Positions 46,806 to 59,902 of a stretch of 64,000 bases of DNA are shown here, piece after piece (position 1 is the first letter of the stretch; every line of letters starts with the position of its first letter). Origin of the DNA: Ostrinia nubilalis (taxonomy: Eukaryota; Arthropoda; Insecta; Lepidoptera; Crambidae); assembly GCF_963855985.1 (NCBI RefSeq), contig NC_087091.1:11786154-11850153 (forward strand), given 5' to 3'. The position numbers and the translations under genes are program-made. The notes under the pieces are model-generated. The model saw only the letters and a program-made list of their open reading frames with translations, did no database searches and was not told the DNA's origin.

Positions 46806-48481
46806 AGTCGTATAAAACTATGTATTAAAGTTTTCATGTAACTAGAAACATATTAAATTAACATTTTTTAAATGATGGTCTAACTAAAGAAACTGGTGGT
46901 CTTTGGTTTGAAAACGCCTGAACACTAATTTCAGCAATATTTACCTGAGCGTCTCTCACTGCTCACACTTAGCAATAATACTTACCTTCTATGACGATGT
47001 CGTTAAAAGCAAATGGCACTGAAACATTTTGTAAAAGTTGGTGAAGCTGAAAAAAAAATTACAAGTGCTTACTAAAGTATCTCATATTATTGTCTATCAA
47101 AGCTAAGCCGAATCTAAAAATGTAATTAGGTAAACAATGCATGGTCTTAGTGTGAGACACTAATGTTTTATGAAGAATAGATACGAGTATCTATGAAGGC
47201 AGTACCTTCATAGACATCTATCACAGTGATTAGACTGAGTAACGTTACGTGCGTACCTACTACGTACTTACTAGCTTGCGATTATTTAAATTTTTGGTGG
47301 ATTTTTTGAGTTTCTTTACCAAAAATACTGCGCGCTTATCGTAATTTTCTAGATTTTATTACGAATTGGTTTTCGATATGCATAGAAGCATGATGTGTTT
47401 ATAGTGTAATCGTTCGGTTGTGAAAAACTACGATGTTATTGTGCTCACACAATGTCGATCGTGAGGCACCAAGATGAAAATCACTACCTAAAACGAACCC
47501 CGGCAGGCTTTTTACATAGGCATACCTAACTACATATAATATAGTTTGTTGGCATTACTTAGGTACGCGTAAATTGTGAGAGTTTTTATAATATAAAACT
47601 GCATCATTATTTAATTTTAAAAACTTACAAGTGTAAAACTTAATTGTCTTTATTTTATTGTCCTGAATAGGTATCTTCTACCCAAATCTCACATAGTTAA
47701 CATTCTATATTTGGATCCTGCCTATTCTTTTTTTTTTCTACGGAACATAGCGTCCATTTAGCATCTCCATAATAAAATTCAATATAAATTGGTGATTAAT
47801 GCATCAAAGAAATTAATTTTAACTCAGCTTATGAGTTTTCCTACTGGAATTTAAAGTTCTAAAGCGGATTTAACTACTACTTACAGTTACTTACCTACCC
47901 TACTAGGCTAGGCTGTTAAATGTACAAAACAGGTTGTTATGATGAATTTTGTAAAGTAGTTATTTAAATATTTACTCTAAACACAAAATTTAACTAGCTA
48001 CGGGCGTCAAGTAAAATAGCTATGTTATTGCAGATGATTGGTCTATTGGGAAACTCATAAATGTGGCCGCTTACCAGGACACCGTCCTTGCCTTTACATC
48101 GCATATTAAGCGGTCAAAGAGTTGCTGATCTTAAACACACTAAGCTATTTTAGTAGGTACTTTAGCTTAGGTTTAACTTTAGCTCTCATAATAAGTTATG
48201 TAGATATCTAGATGAAAAGCTACATAAAAGCAATCTAGATGCAATAACTACAAATTAATCAAGCTATAAGTACCTAATACAAAAGTTACTTAGACTTGAA
48301 AAACATTCTACATTCTTAATTATACCTACTTAGATAGTCCATTCAAAATCTAAATCGAACATAGCAAACGCTCCCGTATACGATTTTATTTGTATGTTGT
48401 ACCTAGTTTATGAGCACAACCAAGTTTGCAACCCTGAAAACCTTGTGCTACTCCTAAGGTTCTTGAATTCTGTATGACTTA
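46806..48481. other. Intergenic, nothing recognised
   Basis: AT-rich DNA with no exon-like frame, repeat or RNA gene that I can support. Confidence 0.5.
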
Positions 48482-48597
48482 TGCCCGTTTTCACCATCAA
48501 TCCCTAATTTTTAAGTGACCCCTATAAAAACAAAATGCCTGTTATGTGTTACCATAGGGGTCACTTAAAAATTAGGGATTGATGGTGAAAACGGGCA
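48482..48597. mobile_element. 116-bp palindromic MITE, TTA target
   Basis: TGCCCGTTTTCACCATCAAT at the left is mirrored at the right, with TTA on both sides (48479-48481, 48598-48600). Arms of ~45 bases look identical. Confidence 0.75.
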
Positions 48598-48690
48598 TTA
48601 GGTAACTATTTCAGGTTTTGTCAACCTGTCCCTTACATCTCGTGTCATATCAAATTAATTATCATATCTTTATGTGCGTAACTAAGTATA

Positions 48691-48946
48691 CAGGGTGTTA
48701 GGTAAATGGGTATATGAGCCGACACTAGCCCATGTTAACATGGGCATATAAATGGTATGGTGGAGTCAGAATCTTATTTTTAATTATTTTAATTTTCATA
48801 CAAATCGGATTTTATAAAATTTATTTTGTATGAAACATAAAAAAAATAAAATGATGATATAAAATTTCTGACTTCACCATACCTTTTATATGACCATGTT
48901 AACATGGGCTAGTGTCGGCTCATATACCCATTTACCTAACACCCTG
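48691..48946. mobile_element. 256-bp palindromic MITE, TA target
   Basis: Starts CAGGGTGTTAGGTAAATGGG and ends with the inverse, flanked by TA. The arms also share CATGTTAACATGGGC in inverse order. Related in its first seven bases to the mariner-type elements at 1582, 25186 and 31366. Confidence 0.75.
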
Positions 48947-49574
48947 TATAAATTATATCGGAAAAATACATCTTGGGAAGTTCGTAACCACACACTCGCA
49001 AACGCCTTGACGTCCTGCTGACTCACCCGTTCACCACTTGACTATAATATTCAAAATATTCATCTCATTGTAACAAATCTTTGAATCTACGTGTTCTTTA
49101 CTTAGAATAGCCGGAATGCAAAAATCATTTGATTTTTCTACCTCCGTTGTAATGTCTTCCAGCTTATGCAATTGATAGAGCTTACAGAACTAGGATTATG
49201 CTTCATACGTGCGTAGACTTATTTATGTAGGTAGGTACTTAGCCTTAGTTTATAATATCGGAAAGAACATCTCGGAAAGTTTGTAACCACACACCCGCTA
49301 AAAAGCTCATGTCCTGACTCACAACATGGCCTATTAAAATATTCACCACATTCTAGCAAGACTTCAACTCATTAGAGCGCGTATTGTACAGAATTTTAAT
49401 TCACCACAAATGTTATTCTTTGTTCGGAAAATTACTAGTTAATACTACACCTATGTCTCAGCATAATCTTATAGCTGAATAACTTATTATAAATTGCTTT
49501 TCAACAACAATGTTTCAAGCAAAGCACCTATAAGGTGTGAAAATAAACAATTTTATTTTATTAAAAAAAAAGCA

Positions 49575-49728
49575 AATAAGCAAGCTTTCAAGTGGAGAGC
49601 GTATCTTCACCTTAAAAGGCCGGCAACGCACCTGTAACACCCCTGGGTCTGCGGGTGTCTATGGGCGACGGTAATCACTTACCATCAGGTGATCCGACTG
49701 CTCGTTTGCCTCCTGTCACATAAAAAAA
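49575..49728 (+). mobile_element. LINE 3' tail or SINE
   Basis: Holds GCCGGCAACGCACCTGTAAC, then CGGTAATCACTTACCATCAG and CTCGTTTGCCTCCTGTCACA, followed by an A-run. This block is one of the commonest interspersed repeats in Lepidoptera. Which LINE clade it belongs to I cannot say. Confidence 0.65.
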
Positions 49729-50579
49729 AATTTAGATCTCCGCCTCAATAGCTCTGCCTTAGGACACCAGGGATTCTGGACAATGTAATTTTAGGCACAG
49801 AACAGTTATAAATAGCTATAGGAAAAGAACAGATACAACTTATACCTATGCGATTTTATCGAATCGATATAGGTAGATACTTAGGTACGTTGGGATAGTT
49901 CCGTTTGTAGGTATGTAAGTACCTCTATGTAAATCAAAAATATTTCACAATCATGTTATAAATTAACGTATTTACCCTTGATGACACCAGATTTTCAAAC
50001 TTAGAGGAGCTAGGGGCATTGTTAATTGTTCCTCCTTACATTTGATCTTAACTTACATTTGAGGCAAGGCAATAGATGGTATTTGTTTTTCTAAAATATT
50101 TATGTAAATTAGTTTCCGTAAAAACTATAAGTTAACTATAAGTTTCCGTAAAAACAGAACATTATTATGAATTAATAAGACAAGGTAGTACAATGCTTCA
50201 TAGGTTTTAAATAAAAATTAACATGACTATGTTGGTGACGCGTAGGTACCTAAGTACCTATACGTTACAAAAAGCCTTTTAGGAATCTTGTAATGTTTGA
50301 CTGTTAATTAGTTGATATCTAAAATTTAGCCTACGTATTACGACGTATGACGTACCTACAGTTGAATTATGTTATCTAAACAGCACGAAGGTACCAAACG
50401 TGGATTAAACCGGATCCAATAACGTCATGATCAAGATTTTCAACTGCCATGAATAAAAACTTTTATGTGTTTACTATACTTTGGTTTATTGGGTATATGA
50501 GACTTGTAAACACGTGTAAATCTGCAAAACGTTTAAATGCAGAAATTTAAAAATCGTTTTTAACTTTGATTAAGTACTA

Positions 50580-50706
50580 AACGTAGGACGTCCACCCGCA
50601 AGATGGACCGACGACCTCATAAAGGTAGCGGGATGGCTGGATACAGGCCGCCACCAACCGGCCATTGTGAAAATCATTGGGGGAGGCCTATGTTCAGCAG
50701 TGGTTT
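50580..50706 (+). pseudogene. C-terminal fragment of a LINE endonuclease/reverse transcriptase
   Basis: The frame reads RPPARWTDDLIKVAGWLDTG and, after a shift, GEAYVQQW. The R-P--RW-DD--K-AG and LGEAYVQQW motifs mark the end of ORF2 in LINEs common in moths. Only ~40 codons remain, with a frameshift. Confidence 0.65.
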
Positions 50707-50879
50707 ATTATATTTTTTAATTGGTTATCGTCGTCTAATAGTATACTCAACTACTTATAGAGGATTATTAACTTCAAACCCTTTCACTGGTCATCATGGT
50801 GTTTTCTTCTTGCATCATTTTTGTAGAGTTATACATTTCCACCCCTTTTCATCTTCTCCTACCAAATGGATTTAATTCT

Positions 50880-53609
50880 TCTTCGATAGTAATTTGCCAC
50901 TCCTATTTTTAATATGTTTATATTGTTCATGCGGAAAACCGTCAATTGTCGAAGTCTTTAATAAGTGTTAACAGCTAAAATTCACTTGTCATGTCATGAG
51001 TTTGTTGACATTTTCATTTTCAGAGTCTAGAGTAAGTACCTACATACCTCGACAATCATATGGTTAGCAAATTTTAAATTCGTTAACAATAACTAATTTC
51101 ATTGTTAAACCTTAATTCCTAAGGTTTTTTCTGATTTTCAGCAGCATATCTTTGTACAGCGATTCACTTCATCGGTAGGTAAGCATAAGCTTTCAATACA
51201 CCGACTGAAAGTACGAAATTATATTATTTCTTACATTCGTGTCTATTTCAAGTACTTTGAAATCAATTATTATTTCGCTGGGCTACTTTAAAAAGAAACA
51301 CCAACAATTATTGACGTCAACGTGGGTATTTCCATGTAAACTCTACACTCTACATAGAAACGTTTTCACAGCTCATAAATTTCAATTTACCTACTAGTGT
51401 GTATCCCCTATTATGGTGAAACTATAAGGTCCTATATAAACATTAAGACTATGTGTTATTGTTTATGGAGTAAATGATTATGAATATGATTATGTTTTCA
51501 TAGACAAACTGACGCGAAACGTGAACGTACTCGTTACTAGGATCAATTGTGAGTTCATAAATGGTAATTACAAAACTAATACTCTTGTAACTATGTGTGC
51601 CCACACCTAGGACCGTCGTCAGAACCTCTTAGCTAACTTAACGTAAACACCACAGCGTATTTATTTACAAAATAATTCTACGGCGTAAATGCTCAAATGT
51701 ATGAGTTCATTAGTTTGCATGCGCCTAGATAATAATATAATAATAAAGTTATGTATTCAAAGGGAATTAAATTCCTGCACATAATATGTGTTAGAGATCG
51801 TTAAAATATTCATTACTAAGACTATTTTTCCATTTAGGGATCTGTTTGCAAATTATTAAAGTTTAAAGTGTCAATTTTTGTTCGAGTAGGGCGTCCCCCG
51901 GTCCCCCCCCCCCCCCCCTCTAAAAACTAAACTGTAGGTTTGAAAAATCTGGAAAAATTCTTAATAATAGGTACTGCTTTTCATGAACTTTCAAGGAAAA
52001 CTATAACGGTTAAGATACATCAGTTATTTTAAGAGTAATAGTCAGTTAACTCATGTATTATACAATTTCTTAACTAGTAAAAAATCCTTAGAAGAAATAT
52101 ATTGTGTTAACGACGGACAACTACGGAACCCTACACTGCGCGTGGCACGACACGCACTTGGCCATTTTTTTTTATAAGTACCTACATCTAGGGAGGATCA
52201 TTCAATAACTTTAAATAAAATAAATAAATTCTGCATTCATTCATATAATACTAGTTCAAATGATCCCTTCGAGCCTCAGCAGGTAATCTTCTTCTTTTAA
52301 TTAATTCGATGCAAGAGACATCCCTAACTTTACAAGACAGATAGCGAGAATCAGCCCCCAACACCCTCCATGTAAAGACTACGGCACGTGAAGTTAAACT
52401 TATACCGTATCATAGGGACGATTTCACTAAAAATTTAATGAGATCCTGAGAGATAAATAAGTAGGCTCGAGATGTGACAAAAATCTATGCCACGTGGATC
52501 ACGTGTTACACCCAGTGGTTTAGCACCTCCCAGTCTGTCTGGTACAGGTTGCTTCTAAACTAGTTATGCTAAACTTGATGATACCAGTTCTTATACCATA
52601 AATTTTCTATGGAAGTGTGGTGCCGAACAGAAAGCTACTCAAAACATATTAAGCAGCAACATCAATCAGCAAAGGTCAAAAGATTAAATCCGCTAAAATA
52701 AGGTAATTATCTGTAGGATGACCAGCTTTAACTATCAAGTTTGTTAAACTTGGGAGATACAAGTAATTTGCTCGTTAATCAGATTTAACCTTACGTTGCA
52801 TTTTAAAGACCCTAGGAGGATACTTTACTGTTTTCCTTTATTGGCAGACTGTTACGATTAATATAAAAATGTGTTAGCAATTAATAATTGTTTAAAACAC
52901 TTTTCTCCAAAAACAGGAAGTATTAAAAATAAAACTTCGTCTCTGCTAAACTTTTTTAACAAAGTAGAACTTTTGACTAGACTTGTTTAATCTGATGAAT
53001 AAAATTGCATTTAATTAAAAAAACAGATCTATAGACGCTGTTAGAAATCGCATAATGTCTGACCGCATTAAAAAATGGACAGCAAAAAATATCGTCTGAT
53101 AAATCAAATCTTTGTTCATTTTGCAACAAGTGAGGTAAGTACATGTTTATTAAGACATGGTGTGCCATGTGTAGGGGTGGTTAGGTACGTAGGTAGCCAG
53201 TACCGGAAAGGCAGCCGTGGTCGTTGGTAATTGACCATGACTTTGGCACCAACTTGACATTCCACCGGGTAAACAACTCCGCTGGCAGCCACGTCGCGCC
53301 GGCCTGGCCTGCGAGCGACCTTTGCACCATCAAATAGTGGCCGGCAAATATTTGAACAACATTAATACTTACCAAAATAACGTGTGTTCAAACAGGTGCC
53401 CGGAACAGACAAGCCACAATACTCAATTGATTTAGATAAGTCATAAGTTATAGTCCGATTCCTCATTTTAAATTGATGTTGGGTCGGACAAACAAGATAA
53501 TTTTATGATCATTCACTAAAAAACAGTTAAAGCTAATTCAATTAAAAGTTTTTAATGGTCATTAATTTACACTATTTAAACATTCTGGAAGTATCATCTC
53601 ATACTAAAA
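50880..53609. other. Intergenic, no gene seen
   Basis: AT-rich DNA with a C-run at 51903-51917. No supported exon, RNA gene or transposon ends. Confidence 0.45.
53181..53375. other. GC-richer patch, function unknown
   Basis: A 200-base block is clearly GC-richer than its surroundings. On the minus strand it is open for 64 codons. The product resembles nothing I know. It could be an exon, an enhancer or an old transposon end. Confidence 0.25.
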
Positions 53610-53619
53610 ACAAACGTCA

Positions 53620-53766
53620 GACAAGTGCGGCGAAGATTTTGTAAAGTACTTACTGAACGAATTTTCATGAGCTTTTCAGCAATAGGTAGAGTGATTCATG
53701 AGAAAGGTTTAGGTACCTACATAATTTACAGATATTCACACGTTCGAAACCGCGGACAAAAGCTAG
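53620..53766 (+). mobile_element. Helitron-like 3' fragment
   Basis: Contains TACTGAACGAATTTTCATGA and AATAGGTAGAGTGATTCATG and ends ACCGCGGACAAAAGCTAGT, a frequent lepidopteran Helitron-like body and end. Confidence 0.5.
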
Positions 53767-53769
53767 TGT

Positions 53770-56700
53770 AATATAAAACACATATAAAATATGTATAAGT
53801 AGGTACTATAAGCACCTGTTACCGGCGTATAAACATCCTAGTAAGGTTTTGCTTAATAACAAAAATATGAAAAAATCTAAACAAAAATACTCATGACTAA
53901 GAATTTATTCCATTTGTTTTTAATCGATAAACCATAAATGGATTCCTTTAACAAAGGTATAAGTAGCTTGTGCACTCCTCTATGTAAGGTGAATGGTTAT
54001 CTATCAGGTGCAAATTACTACATCAATATGGAAGGAAGCATCTTAAATATATTTCAGTAATATTCCTACATAGATTTTTAAGCGATATGAATTATAGAGC
54101 TAAATGCAACGTGTCAGGATTATTAGATCTACATCGAGGCTCTGAAGGCCCTTTGAAACATAAAAACTACCAACACACATTACAGATGACATTTCCTATT
54201 ACTCCATTTGCATGCGACTCAAAAACCCATGAGCGAGTAATAAAATAAATCAAGATCATTCAATATGTAGATGACCTATAACAATGGTAATTCCCTCGTA
54301 TGAAAAACCTTTCTCTACATTGTTCAGAAGTGAGTCATACTATATGAAGGTATTATCCAAGACAAGGGCTTCTAGACAAACTAGCTTCCGCCCACCGTTT
54401 CGCTCAAATAAATTAAGTAAATTACTGTATGACTATAGTATAATAATCATGAGTACTTACTGTGACTCAGTATGTCTTTATCATGTATTTCATCCCGAAA
54501 AGGATTTCTTTACATAGCTAGCAACACGTAATTAATTTGCATTGAGAAATGATTGTTTCCCATAAAAACTACCTTTATATCGGCCGATTCTATGGTTCAA
54601 GGAGACAGGATGCAAAGGCGAGTCAAAGCAAGAGACAATAAATGCATCCTTACTACGAGAAAAGCTCTTTGCAATTACTTAAATTGCATTCTGATTTACC
54701 TACGTTTACTTCAGGTATCTAGCTAACCTACTAGAGTTCAATGAAATATCTTCATTAAACCACAAAATAGGAATTAAATTCCCAACAAAATTTAGTACTT
54801 CTGAATTGGCTTATACGTCTATTTCTTAAAAGTAGGTATTATACCTACATATTTAGGACGCCCGGACGGTCCAACCAAAAATAGACCTTTCTCCCATAAC
54901 TAAGCTGTTCATCAACGAAACACCTATTCTCTAATTTGAAATTATAAAAGATTGCTTTGCTAAATTGTCATTCCGGTACGAGTATATCAAAATCGCTACT
55001 GGTAATTGGTTAGTTAAAAATTTACTTAGTTAAAAATTGTCTTCTACTAAAGTCAACTTCGGTAGTCATATGACATATCTTAGGTATTATTTCTAAAACC
55101 TGCGTCTAAGTAAACATACTGCACCGGCCTAATTGCTCGGGTACACAATGTATGGCACGACCACACTCGTGTTGTTGCGAACTATCATTATACGGGGATT
55201 AACCTTCACCTTCTACCATATCCAAGATATTTGCCTGTTTGTTCACAGTGTTAGCTTCATTATGCCACCTTAATTAGTTATTTAGCTTTTGATTATGGAC
55301 CATTAGGTAAAGACGGCAGTTAAGCAGGTTTCGTAGTTTCGTAGAACACGTAGTGACAGCGTGTCTAGAATAGTCTTGAACTCTCATAGTTACAAAGTAA
55401 TTAAAGCTTCCATAAAATGAAAAAAGTCGTTTAATACCTAGTTAGTTTATAATATTTTGAACAGTTTTTGTGTAGTAAATAAGAAGATTTTAAGTTATTT
55501 TGAATGCGGATTGTCGTAGTAGGAAGAATCTGTGTAGCATCGTCTACGAAAGCACCGGGACGAGCAAGGAATCCGTAGCGCGTAGAGACATCATTAGCGG
55601 GGAGCTCGTAGCAGCTTTCGAGATTTCATATTACCCTTCTCGACTCTGATTTCCTACGATTCTTGTCATTTGTTTTTTCTAATACAAGAAGATAATTATA
55701 TTTCAATAACATGCTAATTGCCTAATAATTAAATGCAAATCCTATTTTTATACTATTTTGATGCCCATTGTGTATTCATACGTGTCAATATTTGCGAAGT
55801 CAGATCATCACCGAAGTGGTTCCTATTCAAAGCGGGCTTTAGGAGACTTAACACTTGAAACCAACACTTATCTACGATTTTCATTGACGCAGTATTTAAT
55901 TTTGCTCTCTGGTTGATTCTAATAATGAATAGCAATTTTATTTGTTTACAAAGTTTGACGACGACATGACGTTAATAAAAAGACTCTAGTTGGATTTTAT
56001 TGATGGGAAAATTAAGAAAAACAATACCCACATCCTATGATTGATTAGGTGACAAAAACGGGGCTTTTCAGGGTATACCTACATTTGTACATAATCTTAG
56101 ATTTATTTATTGTTTTGGTGATTGTTTGTGTAGATAATGTAGATGTTTTGTATAAACCACAATGAGTAATCGAATTGGTACATAGCAGCTTCTCGGAATA
56201 TTCCATTGATCCTTACATAAAACGCAGCTTCTTTTGGCATGTTTTTAGAGTTCACGAACCTAAATTATTACGTCATGCACACACTTTGGTCGAATCGGAT
56301 TTATGTATACACATTATATTCAGAGTTCCGTATATTCATCGTATCAAGATTTGATGACATAGTTGGTTATTTCAGTTGAATATTAAAATCGAAACAGTCA
56401 CTACATTAAAAAAAACTTCATTCATTTTCAGGGGTTTTGGGCTTATCAATCGCCTATCGGTGCTCTTTACTAATTTGAAAAAATAACTTTTGCATTCATA
56501 TGATACCTGACTCAATCTTTTTTTCTAAAAAAGCTTTTTATGTTGTAAATAAAAAAGCCCCGCTTAATAGATCACAATTACATACATCTTTCATATTTCA
56601 GGTCAATTTCAAATAATACCTACCTAGCTTTGAAGGCAGACGAACAGCATGACCGACCTTGGGAAAAATTCGCGGACCCTAAAAAACATACATTAAATTG

Positions 56701-58416
56701 ACCATGCAGTTAATACGACTTAAATCTTGACACCGTTCCGTGACGCAAATCATAACAAGTTTGTAAATTAACCAACCATCAAGAGTAAAAAATTGAAAGT
56801 ATACTAAGTACCTATAACTACAGGCGGCCGGTAGATGGGTATACTTAATTTGATGTTCCTTCGTTGATAAAACTGTTCCGAAATTGTTGACGTCAAGTAA
56901 CGTCTCCAACACTAGGTATATAAGAACTTCGTAGTCACATGTATGTAGGATATTATCCTCATAAGTACTAAAGTATACAGTGTCAGGTGTTAAATATAAA
57001 TCATAATTACTTACTACCTAAAAACATAAAAGATTAAGCTAACCTTCTAGTTTGTCTACTTTTTTGATTTTTATTCTAAGAATAATTTAACTTAATCGCA
57101 ATTAAGCACCAGTCAAATGTACTAATGGTCTATGTTAAAGTACTTAATTCTAGTAGAATATTATTATTGTAACCAACTTTAGTTAACGCTTAATAACTAG
57201 TGAGTATCGTAAACTAAGAAATCGTAATCGTAAAAAAAGAACTGCTGTATTATTATCACTATAGAGACAGGAACAGGGCCACAATATAACATTTATAACA
57301 TAATCAATTTCGTAGTCGCTAACAGCAGATGTACTTAATTCTTACACTTTATTGAATGGAAATGTTACTGTACTAATGATAATAAATTAAATGGTCATAG
57401 ACTATCATTTGAACTCAAATCATTGTACCGAAGTCAATTATTTTGCTATTTTGATTATTTCGTCGGGCGTTTTTATTCACTTCGTTTTTCTCTCCTCAAT
57501 CAATGTTGTTGTTGTAAGTTGCACAAACATGTTACCGTTATGTAGGTAGTATACGGTGATTAGTTTATTAATTCAACAATTATTTTGATGGTTTTAAGTT
57601 TAAGAAACAATACTTGAAATTATTGGTCTGTCTTAACAAACTACACTGAAATTTTAGCAAAATTATTAACTTAACTACCTACTTAGACGTCGTCAGGTCT
57701 AGTGATTTGTAATTAGATCTTGAGGCGTGTGATAACAGGTTTGAACCTCGCGATAGACAATTTTTAGTGGTAATGTGGTATAGTGTTTTATAGCTGAGTC
57801 ACTTTTTTCATTAATTGCTAGTTTCATAATGAGCAAGATTAATTAGTGTTACTGTATCGTGGTAATCATTTGTTTATTTACTATTGTTTTTAGCTGCAAT
57901 TATGCACGGTTTCATAATAAATTCCTAGATTCCTTGGGTAAAGTCATATTCTATGACTCTACCTAAATTAGGTTACGTTTAGTCGATCATTTTACAAGTA
58001 TTTAGGCGACTTTAGTCTGCTAACACGTAGACTTCTTATTTGTAATTATAATTAACTAAAACTTAATGTTTACACAGAAACCATTGACCTCCTAGATATC
58101 AGTAAGTCCATTTTGAACTTAACCAATATAGGCATAAGCATAATATTTCACGAATTATTTGACCGTGAATGATCACGGTCAAGTGTATCTGTGGGTAAGA
58201 ATAATGATTAGAAGCTAACCGGTTAATCTCCATTTTATTTCCTGATTGTTTTTTGAGTTATTTTATTTACTAAACTATGTCAAAGTTCCACACCTGTTTT
58301 TTAACGTTCTGGTTTAGCGACAAGGAAAAATACTTATGTACGTCTAGTCAAACTGAAGCACGCATGTACGACGGTAGTATCGACCAATTTGCATAAACGA
58401 GTTTCCTTTTGTCCCT
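53770..58416. other. Intergenic, no gene seen
   Basis: Long AT-rich stretch. I see no exon with good splice sites and coding bias, no RNA gene and no transposon with paired ends. Confidence 0.45.
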
Positions 58417-58698
58417 ATGTCTGAGAGTCCTCCACCTGGACATGAGCTCCCCTGGTTTACCTGGAAGTCTTTAAATAGACTTCGGATGCAGATCGGCCGT
58501 AGTAAGGACAATCTGTTCAGATGGGGATTCTTGGATGGCTCAAACATAGAGTGCAAGTACGGTTTTGTTCCCCAGTCGATGATGCACATGATGTCGTGCC
58601 CTGCGTACCCAAACAACAACTGCACGCAGGAAGATTGAATGAATGCTACTGACCACGCCACTCTTGTGGCGGAGTCTTGGGCTGGTAGTTACTGTTAG
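58417..58698 (+). pseudogene. C-terminal fragment of a jockey-like LINE reverse transcriptase
   Basis: The frame includes WKSLNRLRMQIGRSKDNLFR, then WGF, the cysteine- and histidine-bearing ECKYG and MMHMMSCPAYP segments, and after a stop ATDHATLVAESW. The order W--LNR-R---GR---NL-RWG, C-CG, HI--CP, and a final VAE-W is typical of the C-terminal region of jockey-type ORF2 in Lepidoptera. A TGA at 58636-58638 interrupts the frame, and the key cysteine pair is degraded. It is a dead relic. Confidence 0.65.
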
Positions 58699-59902
58699 AT
58701 TTGTTGTCGACACGACATGAAGAAAAACGAGTTCAAATAAGTAGGACAATCTGAAAATCGTCCTGCTATAAATTGGTGATGCCATTTTTTTGTCTTTAAT
58801 GTAGTTACACCTAGGCTTGACAGATCTACTATTTGTAAGAACTTTGCAATGAATATTAATTTGATAAGATACTTTGATCAATCTAAATTTATGGAATTGA
58901 TCTACAGTATAGTAGAGACAGACATCTTGACTAAATAAGCCAAAAGGCGTATCGTTTTGTACGAGTCGTAGGTGTAACGAATAACAAATTTGACGTAATA
59001 ATCAAGGTTTTGTCATAAAGCCTTACAATTTCAGATAACAATTAAATCAAGCTAGAGGTCACGATAGTTGATTCCGCTATAGTTTTAACTAGTACTTTTA
59101 CTAGAAGTTATAGGATAGTTTATTTTATTTCTTTCTTTCTATATGTAGGTGCAACAACCTTAGTTTTTTTTATGATGCGAGTATAATAGCATGTTGTTTG
59201 ATTGTCTTAACACTTTGTAATGGCAATTGCGAAGATTTGCAATTTGGAAACGAAAACAAAGTAATTGGCATGTACTATTGGAGTATTGTTAACGAAGATA
59301 TGTCACAACGTAATACATGTATTTAGAAGTATTTGCTAAATAATTAATATAGTAACGAAAGTCCTATGCCGTATTTATGATAACGATAAGTATCGATCGG
59401 AAACTTAAAGCTCTTTAAGCTTTAACTTAAATTACCCAAATTACCCATTCAGTCTGAAACTGCAACAAACAGTTACCTATTACTGCTTTTAATAAGCCCC
59501 ATAATATTAGAAAAAAATATTATGTATATAAAAAAAACTATTATTTTTTATTTAAAACTATATTATTTTTCCTACGAAAAAAATTAACTCCACGTTTTTA
59601 ATTCATGTTGCGTGTCATTACAAAGGTCATTTCTAAACCTGTCTTTTGTTTTATAAACGTATTAACAAAATACCTATGGCCTAATTAATCCCAAAAATAA
59701 TAAATAGATAAGCAATTAGGGTGTAGAGTTGTTTACGGAAACAAAGTTATTGTAGTTAATTGTCTCGATCGTTATAAAACTATTACTTTACTGTATTAAA
59801 TGCGTCAAAAGCATCCGCGATATTCCAAATCAATGCAATGACTGTATTAATTTCCACATCCTTTACAAATACTAAGATACAGTTAGTAATACCTACTTAT
59901 AG

